Assembly: GCA_017634455.1 (NCBI GenBank)
Contig: JAGBNK010000018.1
Location: 99,305-163,304, forward strand
Length of the DNA: 64,000 bases
Reading direction: 5' to 3'
Origin: Lachnospiraceae bacterium
Lineage (GTDB): Bacteria; Bacillota; Clostridia; Lachnospirales; Lachnospiraceae
In this document: in pieces, positions 45,060 to 57,821 of the stretch
Layout: each line of letters opens with the position of its first letter
Numbering within the stretch: the first letter of the stretch is position 1
Notes under the pieces: model-generated
Database searches by the model: none
Told to the model about the DNA's origin: nothing
What the model saw: the letters and a program-made list of their open reading frames with translations, nothing else
Made by a program: the position numbers and the translations under genes

Positions 45060-45190
45060 GCATGTTGCCGTAGACAGTAGGTGCCACAAGGCGTAACGTA
45101 TACAACCTACCGAGGACTATCAATCGCTTAATTGCGGTATGATTATGATTTTTTCAAACCTCTCTGTCTATGCAGAGAGGTTTTTTATCT
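45060..45190 (+). promoter_or_regulatory. L10 leader with attenuator hairpin
   Basis: The leader has the conserved Firmicutes L10-leader core: GTAGACAGTAGGTG (45070-45083) with GTAGGT pairing to ACCTAC (45105-45110) followed by CGAGGA. A strong hairpin AACCTCTCTG/CAGAGAGGTT (about 45157-45182) with TTTTTT after it forms the terminator. Known biology: the L10(L12)4 complex binds the leader and reduces expression of its own operon when in excess. Confidence 0.88.
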
Positions 45191-45260
45191 CTTATAGAAG
45201 AGATGACGTAAGAAAATCTCCGGTCTAAGCAAGATGAAATAAATAAGGAGGTAAGAAAAC

Positions 45261-45863
45261 GTGGCAAAAGTTGAATTAAAGCAGCCAATTATCGAAGAAA
45301 TCTCAGCAAACGTTAAGGACGCACAGTCTGTTGTAGTTGTAGATTATCGTGGATTGACTGTAGCAGAAGACACAGAGTTGCGTAAGCAGCTCAGAGAAGC
45401 TGGTGTTACATACAAGGTTTATAAGAATACTCTTATGACTCGTGCTTTCGAAGGAACAGATTTTGAGAGCCTTGCTCCTGTATTAGAAGGACCAAGCGCT
45501 ATCGCAATCTCAACAGAGGATGCAACAGCACCTGCTCGTGTAATTGCAAAGTTTGCAAAGAACGCACCTGCTCTTGAAATCAAGGCTGGTGTAGTAGAAG
45601 GAACATTCTACGATGCTAATGGAATGATGGCAGTTGCTTCAGTTCCATCAAGAGAGGAATTACTTTCAAAGTTACTTGGAAGCATTCAGTCTCCTATTAC
45701 AAACTTCGCAAGAGTGCTTAATCAGATCGCTGAGAACGGCGGTTCTGCAGATGCACCTGCAGCAGAGGCTCCAGTAGAGGAAGCCCCAGCAGCAGAGGCA
45801 GAGGCACCAGCTGAGGAAGCTCCAGCAGCAGAAGCTGAAGAAACTCCACAGACAGAGGAGTAA
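45261..45863 (+). CDS. rplJ: 50S ribosomal protein L10
   Basis: A 200-residue protein that anchors the L7/L12 stalk to 23S rRNA. The N-terminal rRNA-binding part (VVVVDYRGLTVAEDTELRK, YKVYKNTLMTRAF) and the helix that carries L12 dimers (SPITNFARVLNQIAENG) are clear. After residue ~165 comes a tail of about 35 residues made of Ala, Glu and Pro (EEAPAAEAEAPAEE) beyond the usual end of the protein. The start is a GTG at 45261 with AAGGAGG upstream. It is expressed from its own promoter through the L10 leader. Confidence 0.96.
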   Translation: MAKVELKQPIIEEISANVKDAQSVVVVDYRGLTVAEDTELRKQLREAGVTYKVYKNTLMTRAFEGTDFESLAPVLEGPSAIAISTEDATAPARVIAKFAKNAPALEIKAGVVEGTFYDANGMMAVASVPSREELLSKLLGSIQSPITNFARVLNQIAENGGSADAPAAEAPVEEAPAAEAEAPAEEAPAAEAEETPQTEE

Positions 45864-45944
45864 TCCGATTATAGTCAGGAGAGATGACTTGAATCTCTCA
45901 ATCGAATAAATAATTTTAATGAAAAATAATGGAGGAAATTTAAA

Positions 45945-46322
45945 ATGGCAAAGATGACAACAGAAGAATTTATCGAAGCTATCAAAGAGTTAAGCGTTTT
46001 AGAGTTAAATGATCTCGTAAAGGCTTGTGAAGAAGAGTTTGGCGTTTCTGCAGCAGCAGGCGTTGTAGTAGCAGCAGCAGGTGCTGATGGAGCAGCTGCA
46101 GGTGCAGAGAAGGACGAGTTCGATGTAGAGCTTACAGAAGTTGGTCCTAACAAGGTTAAGGTTATCAAGGTTGTACGTGAAGCTACAGGTCTTGGACTTA
46201 AGGAAGCTAAGGAAGTTGTTGATGGCGCTCCTAAGGTTATCAAGGAAGGTGCTGACAAGGCTACAGCTGAAGACATCAAGACTAAGCTTGAGGCAGAAGG
46301 AGCTAAGGTTACTCTTAAGTAA
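45945..46322 (+). CDS. rplL: 50S ribosomal protein L7/L12
   Basis: A 125-residue stalk protein present in several copies per ribosome that recruits elongation factors. It has an N-terminal dimerisation helix ([20 protein letters not shown]), an Ala/Gly-rich hinge ([17 protein letters not shown]) and a C-terminal domain ([19 protein letters not shown]). TGGAGG precedes the ATG 81 bases after rplJ, and a strong terminator follows. Confidence 0.97.
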   Translation: MAKMTTEEFIEAIKELSVLELNDLVKACEEEFGVSAAAGVVVAAAGADGAAAGAEKDEFDVELTEVGPNKVKVIKVVREATGLGLKEAKEVVDGAPKVIKEGADKATAEDIKTKLEAEGAKVTLK

Positions 46323-46361
46323 TTTAAGTTTTTCTGAAAATCATTTAGAATTGATTATGAG

Positions 46362-46394
46362 AATGCTCGCAGGTTATACCTGCGGGCATTTTTT
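46362..46394 (+). terminator. intrinsic terminator after rplL
   Basis: AATGCTCGCAGG (46362-46373) pairs with CCTGCGGGCATT (46379-46390, one G-U pair), followed by TTTTTT. It separates rplJL from rpoBC, which has its own promoter. Confidence 0.9.
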
Positions 46395-46441
46395 GTAACA
46401 GGAAATTGCTTTAGTTTCTGCAGTGCTACATTCTTTTTCTC

Positions 46442-46470
46442 TTGAAATAAAATAATATTTGTAGTATAGT
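46442..46470 (+). promoter_or_regulatory. promoter of rpoBC
   Basis: TTGAAA (46442-46447), a 17-base spacer and TATAGT (46465-46470). The ~115-base leader contains a hairpin GGAAAGCA/TGCTTTTC (46527-46547) of unknown role. Confidence 0.75.
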
Positions 46471-46592
46471 ATAGAGTGCTTTATTGTGGCAAGGTAGGCT
46501 TTATGGGTGCGGCCCCTTTATCCCGCGGAAAGCAGTATTTGCTTTTCACCAAACCTTATATATTGCAAAAAATACAGAAAGGTGAAACATCG

Positions 46593-49500
46593 ATGGAGAA
46601 GAACAGAATACGTCCGGTCGTAGCCGGAAAGAACATGCGTATGAGTTACTCGAGACAAAAAGAGGTACTTGAGATGCCTAACCTCATTGAGGTTCAGAAG
46701 GAATCATATCAGTGGTTCTTGAGAGAAGGCTTAAAGGAAGCTTTTGCTGACATCTCACCAATCTCTGACTACACAGGCCATTTGAGCTTGGAGTTTGTTG
46801 ATTTTACACTTTGCGAAGAGGATAAGAAGTATACTATCGAGCAGTGTAAAGAGAGAGATGCTACATATGCTGCACCCCTTAAGGTAAAGGTTAGACTTTA
46901 CAACAAAGAAACAGGCGAGATTCCAGAGCATGAGATTTTCATGGGAGATCTTCCTCTTATGACTGACACAGGTACATTCGTTATTAACGGAGCTGAGCGT
47001 GTTATCGTCAGCCAGCTTGTGCGTTCTCCTGGAATTTATTACGCAATCGATCATGACAAAATTGGAAAAGAATTATATTCATGTACAGTAATTCCTAACC
47101 GTGGAGCATGGTTAGAGTACGAGACAGACTCTAATGATGTATTTTATGTGCGTGTTGATAGAACTCGTAAGGTTCCAATTACAGTACTTATTCGTGCACT
47201 TGGAGTAGGTACAAACAACGAGATTATAGATTTATTTGGCGAAGAGCCAAAGATTATGGCTTCATTTGGCAAGGATCCTTCTATTACAGAAAGAGAGCCA
47301 AACGGTAGCTATGAGGCAGGTCTTCTTGAGCTTTACCGCAAGATCAGACCAGGCGAGCCTCTTACTGTAGAAAGTGCAGAGAGCCTTATTTCTGCAATGT
47401 TCTTTGATCCACGTAGATATGATTTGGCTAAGGTTGGTCGTTATAAGTTCAACAAGAAGTTGGCTTTAAAGAATCGTATTAGCGGATTTACATTGGCAGA
47501 AGATGTTGTTGATATGACAACAGGAGAGATTATCGCTGAAGCTGGTACTGGAATCACTCGCGATTTAGCTGAGCAGATCCAGAATGCTGCTGTACCTTAT
47601 GTAATGGTTCAGACAGAGACTAGAAATGTGAAAGTTCTCTCAAATATGATGGTTGATATCAAGACTTATGTAGATATTGAAAATCCAAAGGAACTTGGAA
47701 TTAATGAAGCTGTATACTATCCAGTATTGGCTCAGATTCTTGAGGAGAATGCTACTAAGGAAGATATTATCGAAGCTATCAAGAAGAATATTGATGATTT
47801 GGTACCAAAGCATATCACAAGAGAAGATATCTTTGCATCAATCAACTACAATATGCATCTTGAGTATGGTGTAGGACATGATGACGACATTGATCATTTG
47901 GGAAATCGTCGTATTCGTGCAGTAGGTGAGTTGCTTCAGAACCAGTATCGTATTGGTTTGTCTCGTATGGAGAGAGTAGTTCGCGAGAGAATGACTACAC
48001 AGGATTTGGAGAGCATTTCTCCACAGACACTTATTAATATTAAGCCTGTAACAGCTGCTGTAAAAGAATTCTTCGGTTCTTCACAGTTGTCACAGTTCAT
48101 GGATCAGAATAACCCTCTTGGTGAGTTGACTCATAAGAGACGTCTCTCAGCACTTGGACCTGGTGGTTTGTCAAGAGACCGTGCCGGATTCGAGGTTCGA
48201 GATGTACATTACTCTCACTATGGTAGAATGTGTCCTATCGAGACACCTGAAGGCCCAAACATCGGTTTGATCAACTCTCTTGCATCATATGCAAGAATTA
48301 ATGAATATGGATTCATTGAGGCTCCTTATCGTAAGATTGATAAGAGCGGAGATGAGCCTGTAGTAACAGATGAAGTAGTTTATATGACTGCTGACGAGGA
48401 AGATAATTATCATGTAGCTCAGGCTAACGAGAAGTTAGATGAGAATGGACATTTCGTACGTAAGTCTGTATCTGGTCGTTTCAGAGAGGAGACACAGGAG
48501 TACGATCGCAAGATGTTTGATTACATGGATGTATCTCCAAAGATGGTGTTCTCTGTAGCTACAGCCCTTATTCCATTCCTTCAGAACGATGACCCTACTC
48601 GTGCGTTGATGGGATCTAACATGCAGCGTCAGGCAGTTCCACTTCTTACAACAGAAGCTCCTGTTGTTGGAACAGGTATGGAACCTAAGACAGCAGTGGA
48701 TTCAGGAGTTTGTGTAGTTGCTACTGCTCCTGGTGTTGTTGAAAGCGCTGAGTCAAATAGAATTATTATCCGTGAGGAAGATGGTAAGTTACATGAATAT
48801 GCTCTTACAAAGTTCTCTCGTTCAAACCAGTCTAACTGCTACAACCAGAGACCTATCGTATTCAAGGGTGATCATGTAGAAGCTGGCGAGGTTATTGCTG
48901 ATGGTCCATCTACATCAAACGGAGAGCTTGCCCTTGGAAAGAATCCACTTATTGGATTCATGACATGGGAAGGTTATAACTACGAGGATGCTGTACTTCT
49001 TTCAGAGAGACTTGTGCAGGATGATGTATATACATCTGTACATATCGAAGAGTATGAAGTAGAAGCTAGAGATACTAAGCTTGGACCTGAGGAAATCACT
49101 CGTGAAGTACCACAGGTTGGTGAAGATGCTGTCAAGGATCTGGATGAGAACGGTGTTATCAGAATTGGTGCAGAAGTTCGTTCCGGTGATATTCTTGTTG
49201 GAAAGGTTACTCCAAAGGGAGAGACAGAGCTTACACCAGAAGAGAGACTTCTTCGTGCTATCTTCGGTGAGAAGGCTAGAGAAGTTCGTGATACATCACT
49301 CAAGGTACCACATGGTGAGTACGGTATTGTTGTAGATGCCAAGACATTTACAAGAGAAAATGGTGATGAGTTATCACCTGGAGTAAACAAGGCGGTTCGT
49401 ATCTATATTGCTCAGAAGAGAAAGATCTCTGTTGGTGATAAGATGGCTGGTCGTCACGGAAACAAGGGTGTAGTTTCACGCGTGCTTCCTGTAGAAGATA

Positions 49501-50504
49501 TGCCATTCTTGCCAAATGGTCGTCCACTTGATATTGTGTTGAACCCATTGGGTGTACCTTCACGTATGAATATTGGACAGGTCTTAGAGATTCACTTGAG
49601 TCTTGCTGCCAAGGCACTTGGATTCAACGTTGAGACACCTGTATTCGACGGAGCCAAGGAGATTGATATTCAGGATACTCTTGAGTTGTCAAATGATTAT
49701 GTAAATCTTCCATTTGACAAGGCAGAGGCTAAGCTTGAGAAGTGGGCTGATGCAACAGAGAATTTTGAAGATAAATACAAAGATGTTCTTAATAAGGAAG
49801 TTATGACATACCTTTCAGAGAACCGTGACCACAGAAAGTTGTGGGAAGGTGTTCCTCTTGGAAGAGATGGAAAGGTTCAGCTTCGTGACGGACGTACTGG
49901 TGAGGAATTTGATTCACCTGTTACAATCGGACACATGCATTACTTGAAGCTTCACCATTTGGTAGACGACAAGATCCATGCTCGTTCTACTGGTCCTTAC
50001 TCTCTTGTTACACAGCAGCCATTGGGTGGTAAAGCTCAGTTCGGTGGACAGCGTTTCGGAGAGATGGAGGTATGGGCACTTGAGGCTTATGGTGCATCAT
50101 ACACATTGCAGGAAATTTTGACAATGAAGTCTGATGATGTTGTTGGACGTGTTAAGACATACGAAGCAATTATCAAGGGCGAGAATATTCCTGAGCCAGG
50201 AACACCTGAGTCATTCAAGGTATTGCTCAAGGAGTTACAGGCATTAGGACTTGATGTCAAGGTTCTTGATGAGAATAGAGAAGAAGTTCGTTTAATGGAT
50301 ACCAGCGAATATGGTAATACAGATTTGAACTCAGTCATCTCAGGAGACAAGAATTTCGCTTTTGAAAGCGGAGAGACATTCGAAAAGAATGGATTCATTC
50401 AGCAGGAATTCGACGCTGAGAGCGAGGAACTTGTAAATGTAGATGCAGGATCTGATGATTATATGAGTGATAAAGATTCATATGATGATTATGATGAGGA
50501 ATAA
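46593..50504 (+). CDS. rpoB: DNA-directed RNA polymerase subunit beta
   Basis: A 1303-residue catalytic subunit. The rifampicin-binding segment reads [17 protein letters not shown] then [17 protein letters not shown], with the usual Asp, His and Ser at the positions altered in resistant mutants, so no resistance change is seen there. Conserved [30 protein letters not shown] and the C-terminal [30 protein letters not shown] region (split here for length) are present. The C-terminus ends in a long acidic tail ([17 protein letters not shown]). The ATG at 46593 follows AGAAAGGTG; the frame stays open upstream into the leader, but translation there is unlikely. rpoC begins 18 bases later. Confidence 0.98.
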   Translation: MEKNRIRPVVAGKNMRMSYSRQKEVLEMPNLIEVQKESYQWFLREGLKEAFADISPISDYTGHLSLEFVDFTLCEEDKKYTIEQCKERDATYAAPLKVKVRLYNKETGEIPEHEIFMGDLPLMTDTGTFVINGAERVIVSQLVRSPGIYYAIDHDKIGKELYSCTVIPNRGAWLEYETDSNDVFYVRVDRTRKVPITVLIRALGVGTNNEIIDLFGEEPKIMASFGKDPSITEREPNGSYEAGLLELYRKIRPGEPLTVESAESLISAMFFDPRRYDLAKVGRYKFNKKLALKNRISGFTLAEDVVDMTTGEIIAEAGTGITRDLAEQIQNAAVPYVMVQTETRNVKVLSNMMVDIKTYVDIENPKELGINEAVYYPVLAQILEENATKEDIIEAIKKNIDDLVPKHITREDIFASINYNMHLEYGVGHDDDIDHLGNRRIRAVGELLQNQYRIGLSRMERVVRERMTTQDLESISPQTLINIKPVTAAVKEFFGSSQLSQFMDQNNPLGELTHKRRLSALGPGGLSRDRAGFEVRDVHYSHYGRMCPIETPEGPNIGLINSLASYARINEYGFIEAPYRKIDKSGDEPVVTDEVVYMTADEEDNYHVAQANEKLDENGHFVRKSVSGRFREETQEYDRKMFDYMDVSPKMVFSVATALIPFLQNDDPTRALMGSNMQRQAVPLLTTEAPVVGTGMEPKTAVDSGVCVVATAPGVVESAESNRIIIREEDGKLHEYALTKFSRSNQSNCYNQRPIVFKGDHVEAGEVIADGPSTSNGELALGKNPLIGFMTWEGYNYEDAVLLSERLVQDDVYTSVHIEEYEVEARDTKLGPEEITREVPQVGEDAVKDLDENGVIRIGAEVRSGDILVGKVTPKGETELTPEERLLRAIFGEKAREVRDTSLKVPHGEYGIVVDAKTFTRENGDELSPGVNKAVRIYIAQKRKISVGDKMAGRHGNKGVVSRVLPVEDMPFLPNGRPLDIVLNPLGVPSRMNIGQVLEIHLSLAAKALGFNVETPVFDGAKEIDIQDTLELSNDYVNLPFDKAEAKLEKWADATENFEDKYKDVLNKEVMTYLSENRDHRKLWEGVPLGRDGKVQLRDGRTGEEFDSPVTIGHMHYLKLHHLVDDKIHARSTGPYSLVTQQPLGGKAQFGGQRFGEMEVWALEAYGASYTLQEILTMKSDDVVGRVKTYEAIIKGENIPEPGTPESFKVLLKELQALGLDVKVLDENREEVRLMDTSEYGNTDLNSVISGDKNFAFESGETFEKNGFIQQEFDAESEELVNVDAGSDDYMSDKDSYDDYDEE

Positions 50505-50522
50505 TTTGAAAGGAGATAAGTA

Positions 50523-53500
50523 ATGCCAGAAGCAATGAATAAAGAAGCTACAAATCAGCCAATAGAATTCGATGCAATTCAGATTGGTTTGGCATCACCT
50601 GAAAAGATTCGTGAGTGGTCTCGCGGTGAAGTTAAGAAGCCTGAGACAATTAACTATAGAACATTGAAACCTGAAAAGGACGGTCTGTTCTGTGAGAAGA
50701 TTTTTGGACCTAGTAAAGACTGGGAATGCCATTGTGGTAAATATAAGAAGATTCGTTATAAGGGTGTAGTATGTGATCGTTGTGGTGTTGAAATCACCAA
50801 GGCTAGTGTGCGTAGAGAGCGTATGGGTCACATTGAACTCGCTGCACCTGTATCACATATCTGGTACTTCAAGGGAATCCCTTCTCGCATGGGATTAATC
50901 CTTGATTTATCACCTAGAGTTTTGGAGAGAGTGCTTTACTTTGCATCTTACATTGTTCTTGATCCAGGTGAGACTCCACTTGAGTACAAGCAGATTCTTA
51001 CTGAGCAGGAATATGAAGAAGCAGAAAATGCATATGGTAAGGGTTCATTCAAGGTTGGAATGGGTGCTGAGGCTATTCAGCAGTTACTCAAAGAAATCGA
51101 TCTTGAGAAGGAGTATACAGAACTCAAGACTGAGTTGAAGACATCTACAGGTCAGAAGAGAGCCCGTATTATCAAGAGATTAGAGGTTGTTGAGGCTTTC
51201 CGTGAGTCTGGAAACAAGCCTGAGTGGATGATTATGACAGTTATCCCTGTTATCCCACCAGATTTGCGTCCTATGGTTCAGTTGGATGGTGGACGTTTTG
51301 CAACATCTGATTTGAACGATTTGTATCGTCGTATTATTAATAGAAATAACCGTTTGAGAAGACTTCTTGAGCTTGGTGCTCCTGATATCATCGTGCGCAA
51401 CGAGAAGCGTATGTTACAGGAAGCTGTTGATGGACTTATTGATAATGGTCGTCGTGGTAGAGCTGTAACAGGTCCTGGAAACAGACCTTTGAAGTCACTC
51501 TCAGATATGTTAAAGGGTAAATCTGGACGTTTCCGTCAGAACTTGTTAGGAAAGCGTGTTGACTACTCAGGACGTTCAGTTATTGTAGTAGGACCAGAGT
51601 TAAAGATTTACCAGTGCGGTCTTCCAAAGGAGATGGCAATCGAGTTGTTCAAGCCATTTGTTATGAAAGAACTTGTAGCAAACGGTACAGCTCACAATAT
51701 TAAGAGCGCTAAGAAGATGGTTGAGCGTCAGAACCAGAAGGAAGTATGGGATGTGCTTGAAGATGTAATCAAAGAGCATCCAGTTATGCTGAACCGTGCT
51801 CCTACACTTCATAGACTTGGTATTCAGGCATTTGAGCCAATCCTTGTAGAAGGTAAGGCTATTAAGCTTCATCCACTTGTATGTACAGCTTATAACGCCG
51901 ATTTCGATGGAGATCAGATGGCTGTCCATCTTCCACTTACAGCAGAGGCTCAGGCTGAGTGTAGATTTATGCTCCTGTCGCCTAACAACTTGTTGAAGCC
52001 TTCAGATGGTGCACCTGTTGCCGTTCCTTCACAGGATATGGTCCTTGGTATCTACTATCTGACAATGGAGAAGCTTCGCGACTATACAAAGGAAGGCGTT
52101 GTTGCTGTAAATAAGAAGGCTTATACAGATCTTGAGACAATCAAGAAGGATGTAGAAGCTGACAAGATTTCTATGGATGATTATATTGCATTTGAAGATG
52201 TGACAGATGATAACCGTCATGTAATCTCTACTGCTAGAGACTTGATTGGTCATTATTATCCAAATGTTAACTATGCATTCTTGGCTTACGAGAATAAGCA
52301 GGTTACACTTCATCAGGTAATATATGTAAATAGAAGCATTACACTTGAGGATGGAAGTGTTGTAGAGGGAACAGTAAAGACTACTGTTGGACGTCTCATC
52401 TTCAATGAGATTATCCCTCAGGATTTGGGATTCGTTGATAGAACAAATCCAGAGAATATCCTTAAGTACGAAATTGATTACCATGTAGGTAAGAAGGAAT
52501 TGAAGAAGATTCTTGAAAAGGTAATCAATACTCATGGAGCTACTAGAACAGCTGAAGTTCTTGATGATATCAAGGCTATGGGTTACAAGTTCTCTACAAG
52601 AGCTGCCATGACTGTTTCAATTTCAGATATGACAGTGCCACCTCAGAAACCTGAGATGATTGCACAGGCAGAAGCTGATGTAGCTGAGATTGCTAGAAAG
52701 TTCAAGAGAGGTCTCTTGACAGATGAAGAGCGTTATAAGGACGTTGTTAGAATCTGGCAGAAGACTGATGATGCATTGAAGGATGCCCTTCTTGATGGAC
52801 TTGATAAATATAACAACATCTTTATGATGGCTGATTCCGGGGCCCGTGGTTCTGATAAGCAGATTAAGCAGTTGGCCGGTATGCGTGGTTTGATGGCTGA
52901 TACAACTGGTAAGACTATCGAGTTGCCTATTAAGTCAAACTTCCGTGAAGGTCTTGACGTATTGGAGTACTTCATGTCAGCTCATGGTGCTCGTAAGGGT
53001 CTGTCAGATACTGCTCTTCGTACTGCCGATTCAGGATACCTTACAAGACGTCTTGTTGATGTTTCTCAGGAAATCATCGTACGTGAGTCTGATTGTAATA
53101 TGAACCGAGATGGTGAGATACCAGGTATGTGGGTAGAAGCCTTCATGAATGGTCGTCAGGAAATTGAAAGCCTTGAAGAGAGAATTACAGGTAGATTCTC
53201 ATGCTACACAATCAAGAACGCTGATGGCGATGTGATTGTCAAGGCTAACCACATGATTACACCAAAGCGTGCAGCTAGAATTGTCAGCGAAGGTGTTGAT
53301 GAAAATGGTAACGAAATTACAAAGGTGAAGATCAGAAATATCTTGTCTTGTCGTTCACACCATGGTGTTTGTGCTAAGTGTTACGGTGCTAACATGGCTA
53401 CAGGACAGGCTGTACAGGTTGGTGAAGCAATCGGTATTATCGCTGCTCAGTCAATCGGTGAGCCTGGTACACAGCTTACCATGAGAACATTCCATACTGG

Positions 53501-54317
53501 TGGTGTGGCCGGTGGAGATATCACACAGGGTCTTCCTCGTGTAGAAGAGTTGTTTGAGGCTAGAAGACCAAAGGGTCTTGCTATTATTTCTGAGATTCCT
53601 GGTACAGTTGAAATCAAGGAAACAAAGAAGAAGCGCGAAATCGTTGTTACAAATCCAGAAGATGGTGAGAGCAAGACATACTTGATTCCTTACGGATCTC
53701 GTATTCACAGATCTATTGTGGACGGTGTAGTAATTGAAGCCGGTGATGCTTTGACAGAAGGCTCAATTAATCCACATGACTTGCTTGCAATCAAGGGACC
53801 ACGTGCGGTTCAGGATTACATGCTTAAGCAGGTACAGCAGGCTTACCGTACACAGGGTGTTGATATCAACGATAAGCATATCGAGGTTATCGTACGTCAG
53901 ATGCTCAAGAAAGTTCGCGTAGAGAACAATGGCGATACAGATTGGTTGCCAGGTTCATTGGTAGATTTGCTTGACTTTGAGGAGATGAACGAGAAGCTTG
54001 AGGCTGAAGGTAAAGAGCTTGTAGAAGGAAGTAGAGTACTTCTTGGTATTACCAAGGCTTCCCTTGCAACAAACTCATTCATGTCAGCTGCTTCATTCCA
54101 GGAGACAACAAGAGTTCTTACAGATGCTGCTATCAAGGGCAAGATTGATCCTCTTATCGGATTGAAGGAAAATGTTATCCTTGGTAAGTTGATTCCTGCA
54201 GGTACAGGTATGAAGCGTTACCAGAACATTAAGCTTAACACTGATTACAAGAAAGTAATCGTTGAGCAGACAGCTGAAGTTGAAACAGAAAGTGAAGAGA
54301 CAACTGAAGCAGAGTAA
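50523..54317 (+). CDS. rpoC: DNA-directed RNA polymerase subunit beta'
   Basis: A 1264-residue catalytic subunit, in the compact Firmicutes form. The N-terminal zinc ribbon is [20 protein letters not shown], the active-site aspartates are in [12 protein letters not shown], the trigger loop region follows [20 protein letters not shown], and the second zinc site has [13 protein letters not shown]. The end is acidic ([12 protein letters not shown]). AAAGGAG precedes the ATG. A perfect 11-bp terminator lies ~50 bases after the stop. Confidence 0.98.
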   Translation: MPEAMNKEATNQPIEFDAIQIGLASPEKIREWSRGEVKKPETINYRTLKPEKDGLFCEKIFGPSKDWECHCGKYKKIRYKGVVCDRCGVEITKASVRRERMGHIELAAPVSHIWYFKGIPSRMGLILDLSPRVLERVLYFASYIVLDPGETPLEYKQILTEQEYEEAENAYGKGSFKVGMGAEAIQQLLKEIDLEKEYTELKTELKTSTGQKRARIIKRLEVVEAFRESGNKPEWMIMTVIPVIPPDLRPMVQLDGGRFATSDLNDLYRRIINRNNRLRRLLELGAPDIIVRNEKRMLQEAVDGLIDNGRRGRAVTGPGNRPLKSLSDMLKGKSGRFRQNLLGKRVDYSGRSVIVVGPELKIYQCGLPKEMAIELFKPFVMKELVANGTAHNIKSAKKMVERQNQKEVWDVLEDVIKEHPVMLNRAPTLHRLGIQAFEPILVEGKAIKLHPLVCTAYNADFDGDQMAVHLPLTAEAQAECRFMLLSPNNLLKPSDGAPVAVPSQDMVLGIYYLTMEKLRDYTKEGVVAVNKKAYTDLETIKKDVEADKISMDDYIAFEDVTDDNRHVISTARDLIGHYYPNVNYAFLAYENKQVTLHQVIYVNRSITLEDGSVVEGTVKTTVGRLIFNEIIPQDLGFVDRTNPENILKYEIDYHVGKKELKKILEKVINTHGATRTAEVLDDIKAMGYKFSTRAAMTVSISDMTVPPQKPEMIAQAEADVAEIARKFKRGLLTDEERYKDVVRIWQKTDDALKDALLDGLDKYNNIFMMADSGARGSDKQIKQLAGMRGLMADTTGKTIELPIKSNFREGLDVLEYFMSAHGARKGLSDTALRTADSGYLTRRLVDVSQEIIVRESDCNMNRDGEIPGMWVEAFMNGRQEIESLEERITGRFSCYTIKNADGDVIVKANHMITPKRAARIVSEGVDENGNEITKVKIRNILSCRSHHGVCAKCYGANMATGQAVQVGEAIGIIAAQSIGEPGTQLTMRTFHTGGVAGGDITQGLPRVEELFEARRPKGLAIISEIPGTVEIKETKKKREIVVTNPEDGESKTYLIPYGSRIHRSIVDGVVIEAGDALTEGSINPHDLLAIKGPRAVQDYMLKQVQQAYRTQGVDINDKHIEVIVRQMLKKVRVENNGDTDWLPGSLVDLLDFEEMNEKLEAEGKELVEGSRVLLGITKASLATNSFMSAASFQETTRVLTDAAIKGKIDPLIGLKENVILGKLIPAGTGMKRYQNIKLNTDYKKVIVEQTAEVETESEETTEAE

Positions 54318-54368
54318 TTATATATAGGTATAGTTACTTATAATAAGAAGAAATAACCATTAGGTTTT

Positions 54369-54398
54369 ACCGACCTCCATTTTGGAGGTCGGTTTTTT
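54369..54398 (+). terminator. intrinsic terminator after rpoC
   Basis: ACCGACCTCCA (54369-54379) pairs perfectly with TGGAGGTCGGT (54383-54393), followed by TTTTTT. Confidence 0.93.
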
Positions 54399-54419
54399 GT
54401 TGTATAGAATACTTTTATC

Positions 54420-54448
54420 TTGACAACTTGCAACTCAGCTTATATAAT
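54420..54448 (+). promoter_or_regulatory. consensus promoter of rpsL-rpsG-fusA
   Basis: TTGACA (54420-54425), a 17-base spacer and TATAAT (54443-54448), a perfect sigma-A promoter with a leader of about 50 bases. Confidence 0.9.
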
Positions 54449-54506
54449 ATTTTAGCGTGCATTAGAATATATGCGCGTAAATATACTAAAATAGGAGGTG
54501 AAAATA

Positions 54507-54926
54507 ATGCCAACATTTAACCAGTTAGTAAGAAAGGGTCGTCAGACATCTGTAAAGAAGTCTACAGCACCAGCTCTTCAAAGAGGTTATAACTCTTTAA
54601 AGAAGAAGCCTACAGAAACTTCTTCTCCACAGAAGAGAGGTGTATGTACAGCTGTTAAGACAGCGACACCTAAGAAGCCTAACTCAGCGCTTAGAAAGAT
54701 CGCCAGAGTACGTCTTTCAAACGGAATTGAAGTAACATCTTACATTCCAGGTGAAGGTCATAACTTGCAGGAACATAGCGTTGTCTTGATTCGTGGAGGA
54801 AGAGTAAAGGATTTACCTGGTACTCGTTATCACGTAATCAGAGGTACACTTGATACAGCAGGTGTAGCTAACAGAAAGCAGGCTCGTTCTAAGTATGGTG
54901 CTAAGAGACCAAAGGACGCTAAGTAA
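54507..54926 (+). CDS. rpsL: 30S ribosomal protein S12
   Basis: A 139-residue decoding-centre protein ([17 protein letters not shown] start). The loops that touch the A site are [20 protein letters not shown] and [14 protein letters not shown]; the lysines whose change gives streptomycin resistance are the usual ones. AGGAGG at 54493-54498 fits the ATG at 54507. The GTG at 54498 overlaps that site and is rejected. A 146-base gap precedes rpsG. Confidence 0.97.
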   Translation: MPTFNQLVRKGRQTSVKKSTAPALQRGYNSLKKKPTETSSPQKRGVCTAVKTATPKKPNSALRKIARVRLSNGIEVTSYIPGEGHNLQEHSVVLIRGGRVKDLPGTRYHVIRGTLDTAGVANRKQARSKYGAKRPKDAK

Positions 54927-54994
54927 GAGCCGCAACAATTGTATTATCACAAATTAAATGGTTAGTGTTGAAATTTATTTTCACTTAGGAATAA

Positions 54995-55543
<549 letters not shown>

Positions 55544-55576
55544 TTTTGACAAAAGCTTATATAGGAGGAAAAAATC

Positions 55577-57697
55577 TTGGCTGGAAGAGAATATCCATTG
55601 GATAGAACCAGAAATATCGGAATCATGGCTCATATCGATGCTGGTAAGACAACATTGACAGAGCGTATCCTTTATTATACCGGTGTAAATTACAAGATTG
55701 GTGAGACTCATGACGGTGCATCTACAATGGACTGGATGGAGCAGGAAAAAGAGCGTGGTATCACTATCACATCTGCTGCTACAACATGTCACTGGACACT
55801 TGAGGATCATCACAAAGCAAAGCCAGGTGCATTAGAGCATCGTATTAACATCATCGATACTCCAGGACACGTAGACTTTACTGTAGAAGTAGAGCGTTCA
55901 CTTCGTGTACTTGATGGAGCTGTTGGTGTATTTGATGCTAAGGCTGGTGTAGAGCCTCAGTCAGAGAACGTATGGCGTCAGGCTGATACATATCATGTAC
56001 CACGTATGGCATTTATTAACAAGATGGACAAGATGGGTGCTGATTTCTTCATGTCAGTTCAGACTATCATTGACAGACTTGGAAAGAATGCTATCCCAGT
56101 ACAGATTCCAATCGGAGCAGAAGATGACTTTAAGGGTCTTATCGATTTGTTCGAGATGGAAGCTTACTATTACAAAGATGATGAAGGTAAGGACATTGAA
56201 ATCACAGCTATTCCTGATGATTTGAAGGACCTTGCTGATGAATGGCATACAAACCTCGTAGAGAAGATCTGCGAGTTGGATGATGACCTTATGATGATGT
56301 ACCTCGAGGGAGAGGAGCCATCTATCGATGAGATGAAGGCTGTTCTTCGTAGAGCTACTATTGCATCTGAGGCAGTTCCTGTATTCTGTGGTTCTGCTTA
56401 CAAGAACAAGGGTGTACAGAAGTTACTTGATGGTGTTGTAGAATACATGCCAGCTCCAACAGATGTACCTGATATTCAGGGTACAGATATGGAAGGAAAT
56501 GAAATCACAGTTCCTTCTTCTGATGATGAGCCATTTGCAGCACTTGCATTCAAGATTATGACAGATCCTTTCGTAGGAAAGCTTGCATTCTTTAGAGTAT
56601 ATGCTGGTACATTGAACTCAGGTTCTTATGTACTTAATGCTACAAAGAATAAGAAAGAGCGTGTTGGACGTATCCTTCAGATGCATGCTAACTCAAGAAC
56701 AGAGATCGATAAGGTTTACTCAGGAGATATCGCAGCTGCTGTTGGTCTTAAGATCACAACAACTGGTGATACAATCTGCGATGAGCAGCATCCAGTAATC
56801 CTTGAGTCTATGGAATTCCCAGAGCCAGTTATTGAGCTTGCTATCGAGCCTAAGACCAAGAATGATCAGGGTAAGATGGGCGAGGCTCTTGCTAAGCTTG
56901 CTGAGGAAGATCCTACATTTAGAGCTCATACTAACCAGGAGACAGGTCAGACTATCATCGCTGGTATGGGAGAGCTTCACCTTGAGGTTATCGTTGACCG
57001 TCTTCTTAGAGAATTTAAGGTAGAGGCAAACGTTGGTGCACCTCAGGTTGCATACAAAGAGACAATCACAAAGCCAGTTGACATCGATAGCAAGTATGCT
57101 AAGCAGTCAGGTGGTCGTGGACAGTACGGACATTGTAAGGTTAAGTTTGAGCCAATGGATCCTAATGGTGAGGAGACATTTAAGTTCGAGTCTACTGTAG
57201 TCGGTGGTGCTATTCCTAAGGAATACATCCCAGCTGTAGGCGAGGGTATTGAGGAAGCTGCTCAGGCTGGTATCCTTGCTGGATTCCCAGTACTTGGTGT
57301 ATCTGCAAACGTATACGATGGTTCTTACCATGAAGTCGATTCTTCAGAAATGGCATTCCACATTGCTGGTTCTATGGCTATGAAGGATGCTATGAAGCAG
57401 GGTGGAGCAGTATTGCTTGAGCCTATCATGAAGGTCGAGGTTACAATGCCTGAGGAATACATGGGCGATGTAATCGGAAGTTTGAACGCTAAGCGTGGAC
57501 AGATCGAAGGAATGGATGATCTCGGCGGTGGTAAGATCGTTAGAGCTTATGTTCCACTTTCAGAGATGTTCGGTTACTCAACAGAGCTTCGTTCTTCTAC
57601 ACAGGGACGTGGAAACTATTCTATGTTCTTTGAGAAGTATGAACCAGCTCCAAAGAGTGTACAGGATAAGGTAATCAGCGAGCACGCTGGTAACTAA
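55577..57697 (+). CDS. fusA: elongation factor G
   Basis: A 706-residue translocase GTPase. G1 is AHIDAGKTT near residue 18-26, the DTPGHVDFT (G3) and NKMDKMGAD (G4) motifs follow, and domain IV ([20 protein letters not shown]) with domain V ([24 protein letters not shown], shortened) complete the protein. The start is a TTG at 55577 with AGGAGG at 55563-55568; the first ATG would fall inside the G1 region. It shares the rpsL promoter and precedes tuf. Confidence 0.97.
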   Translation: MAGREYPLDRTRNIGIMAHIDAGKTTLTERILYYTGVNYKIGETHDGASTMDWMEQEKERGITITSAATTCHWTLEDHHKAKPGALEHRINIIDTPGHVDFTVEVERSLRVLDGAVGVFDAKAGVEPQSENVWRQADTYHVPRMAFINKMDKMGADFFMSVQTIIDRLGKNAIPVQIPIGAEDDFKGLIDLFEMEAYYYKDDEGKDIEITAIPDDLKDLADEWHTNLVEKICELDDDLMMMYLEGEEPSIDEMKAVLRRATIASEAVPVFCGSAYKNKGVQKLLDGVVEYMPAPTDVPDIQGTDMEGNEITVPSSDDEPFAALAFKIMTDPFVGKLAFFRVYAGTLNSGSYVLNATKNKKERVGRILQMHANSRTEIDKVYSGDIAAAVGLKITTTGDTICDEQHPVILESMEFPEPVIELAIEPKTKNDQGKMGEALAKLAEEDPTFRAHTNQETGQTIIAGMGELHLEVIVDRLLREFKVEANVGAPQVAYKETITKPVDIDSKYAKQSGGRGQYGHCKVKFEPMDPNGEETFKFESTVVGGAIPKEYIPAVGEGIEEAAQAGILAGFPVLGVSANVYDGSYHEVDSSEMAFHIAGSMAMKDAMKQGGAVLLEPIMKVEVTMPEEYMGDVIGSLNAKRGQIEGMDDLGGGKIVRAYVPLSEMFGYSTELRSSTQGRGNYSMFFEKYEPAPKSVQDKVISEHAGN

Positions 57698-57716
57698 TAA
57701 ATAAACCACAAAGTGG

Positions 57717-57745
57717 TTGAAAAATCGGTATATCTTTTATATAAT
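57717..57745 (+). promoter_or_regulatory. promoter of tuf
   Basis: TTGAAA (57717-57722), a 17-base spacer and TATAAT (57740-57745). The -35 box overlaps a small hairpin AACCAC/GTGGTT (57704-57718). The ~70-base leader carries a CCCC/GGGG hairpin (57783-57796) before the AAGGAGG site. Confidence 0.8.
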
Positions 57746-57821
57746 CTAGAGTATCGAGAGTTTATTTAAACTATGAAAATGACCCCGTTTTGGGGGGCAT
57801 AAATTAAGGAGGAATTTAAAA

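Noticed and set aside
46476..46592. N-terminal extension of RpoB by 39 residues
   Set aside because: The sequence there is the leader after the promoter and is unlike RpoB; the ATG at 46593 has a proper ribosome binding site and fits the family start.
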